A DNA stretch of 6,659 bases, from positions 1 through 6,659 of the forward strand of contig JBOFYV010000088.1 in assembly GCA_051654865.1 (NCBI GenBank). Direction: 5' to 3'. Below, piece after piece: positions 6,438 through 6,659 of this stretch. The stretch comes from JBOFOR01 sp051654865 (GTDB taxonomy: Bacteria > Bacillota > Clostridia > Peptostreptococcales > Peptostreptococcaceae). The first letter of the stretch is position 1; each line of letters begins with the position of its first letter. The notes beneath the pieces are model-generated. The model made no database searches, was not told the origin of the DNA, and worked only from the letters and a program-made list of their open reading frames with translations. Position numbers and translations under genes: made by a program.

Positions 6438-6659
6438 TGAGGGAAAGTATATTCAAAAGGTTATTTAAGATAATATTAATTACATCAATTTGTGGAGTTA
6501 TAGCTACTGTATTTTTTTGTAGTTTTACAATAAAGCAATATTATATGAATGTAAATATGAATGAGATAAAAGAGCAAGTAAGTAAAATCTCTGAAGATAT
6601 AAGTAAAAACAATGAAGCTGTTAAAAATATTTTAGATGAAAATCTAATGAAATCATCTA
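6437..6659 (+). CDS. Sensor histidine kinase, N-terminal part (cut by window edge)
   Basis: ATG 6437 overlaps the response regulator stop (TAATG), with GAGGT at 6426-6430 as ribosome binding site, so the two are translated as a pair. The 74 visible residues contain a basic start (MRESIFKRLFK), a transmembrane helix at about 9-31 (ending VFFCSFTIKQYY) and the beginning of a Lys/Glu/Asn-rich extracytoplasmic region. That is the usual N-terminal layout of membrane sensor kinases whose genes follow an OmpR-family regulator. The HAMP, dimerisation (His) and ATPase domains would lie beyond the window, so the kinase call rests on position and layout. Confidence 0.8.
   Translation, partial: MRESIFKRLFKIILITSICGVIATVFFCSFTIKQYYMNVNMNEIKEQVSKISEDISKNNEAVKNILDENLMKSS

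Overview
The window is AT-rich, with A/T-ending codons, frequent ATA/AGA codons, strong GGAG-type ribosome binding sites and long intrinsic terminators. This suggests a low-GC Firmicute, most likely a clostridium (a Peptostreptococcaceae-like genome is my guess; no marker gene settles it). Every gene I can support is on the + strand.

Layout. (1) 1-137: the 3' end of a gene, perhaps a SAM-dependent methyltransferase. (2) 138-554: a gene-free stretch holding a striking structured element (323-445). Its core is a perfect 24-bp inverted repeat around a GC-richer loop, enclosed by a second, imperfect outer stem. (3) 555-1598: a 347-aa protein with a HicB-like N-terminal region and a C-terminal R-x4-H (HEPN-type) motif, a possible RNase effector, closed by a long terminator (1606-1659). 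(4) 1724-4184: a consensus promoter, then a three-gene ABC importer operon (lipoprotein binding protein, ATPase, permease) of the NMT1/THI5-like nitrate/taurine/pyrimidine-precursor class. (5) 4198-5311: a promoter region with two palindromes, then cbiM and cbiN, the cobalt-specific S-unit pair of an ECF transporter. The usual cbiQ and cbiO do not follow. (6) 5364-5714: a complete cobalamin riboswitch with a readable expression platform (kissing loop, antiterminator, terminator), then a second independent terminator and no gene between them. (7) 5754-6659: an OmpR-family response regulator and the start of a sensor histidine kinase, truncated by the window edge.

How it may fit together. Cobalt uptake (CbiMN) and cobalamin sensing (riboswitch) are adjacent, but in an unusual order: the riboswitch lies after cbiN and before a two-component system. 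Ligand binding should lock the L5-L13 kissing loop, free the terminator and stop transcription. What this controls is the main puzzle: read-through into the two-component system, a small RNA, or nothing any more because the original target was deleted. The second open question is whether the 123-nt structured element at 323-445 is an RNA partner or regulator of the HEPN-like gene behind it.
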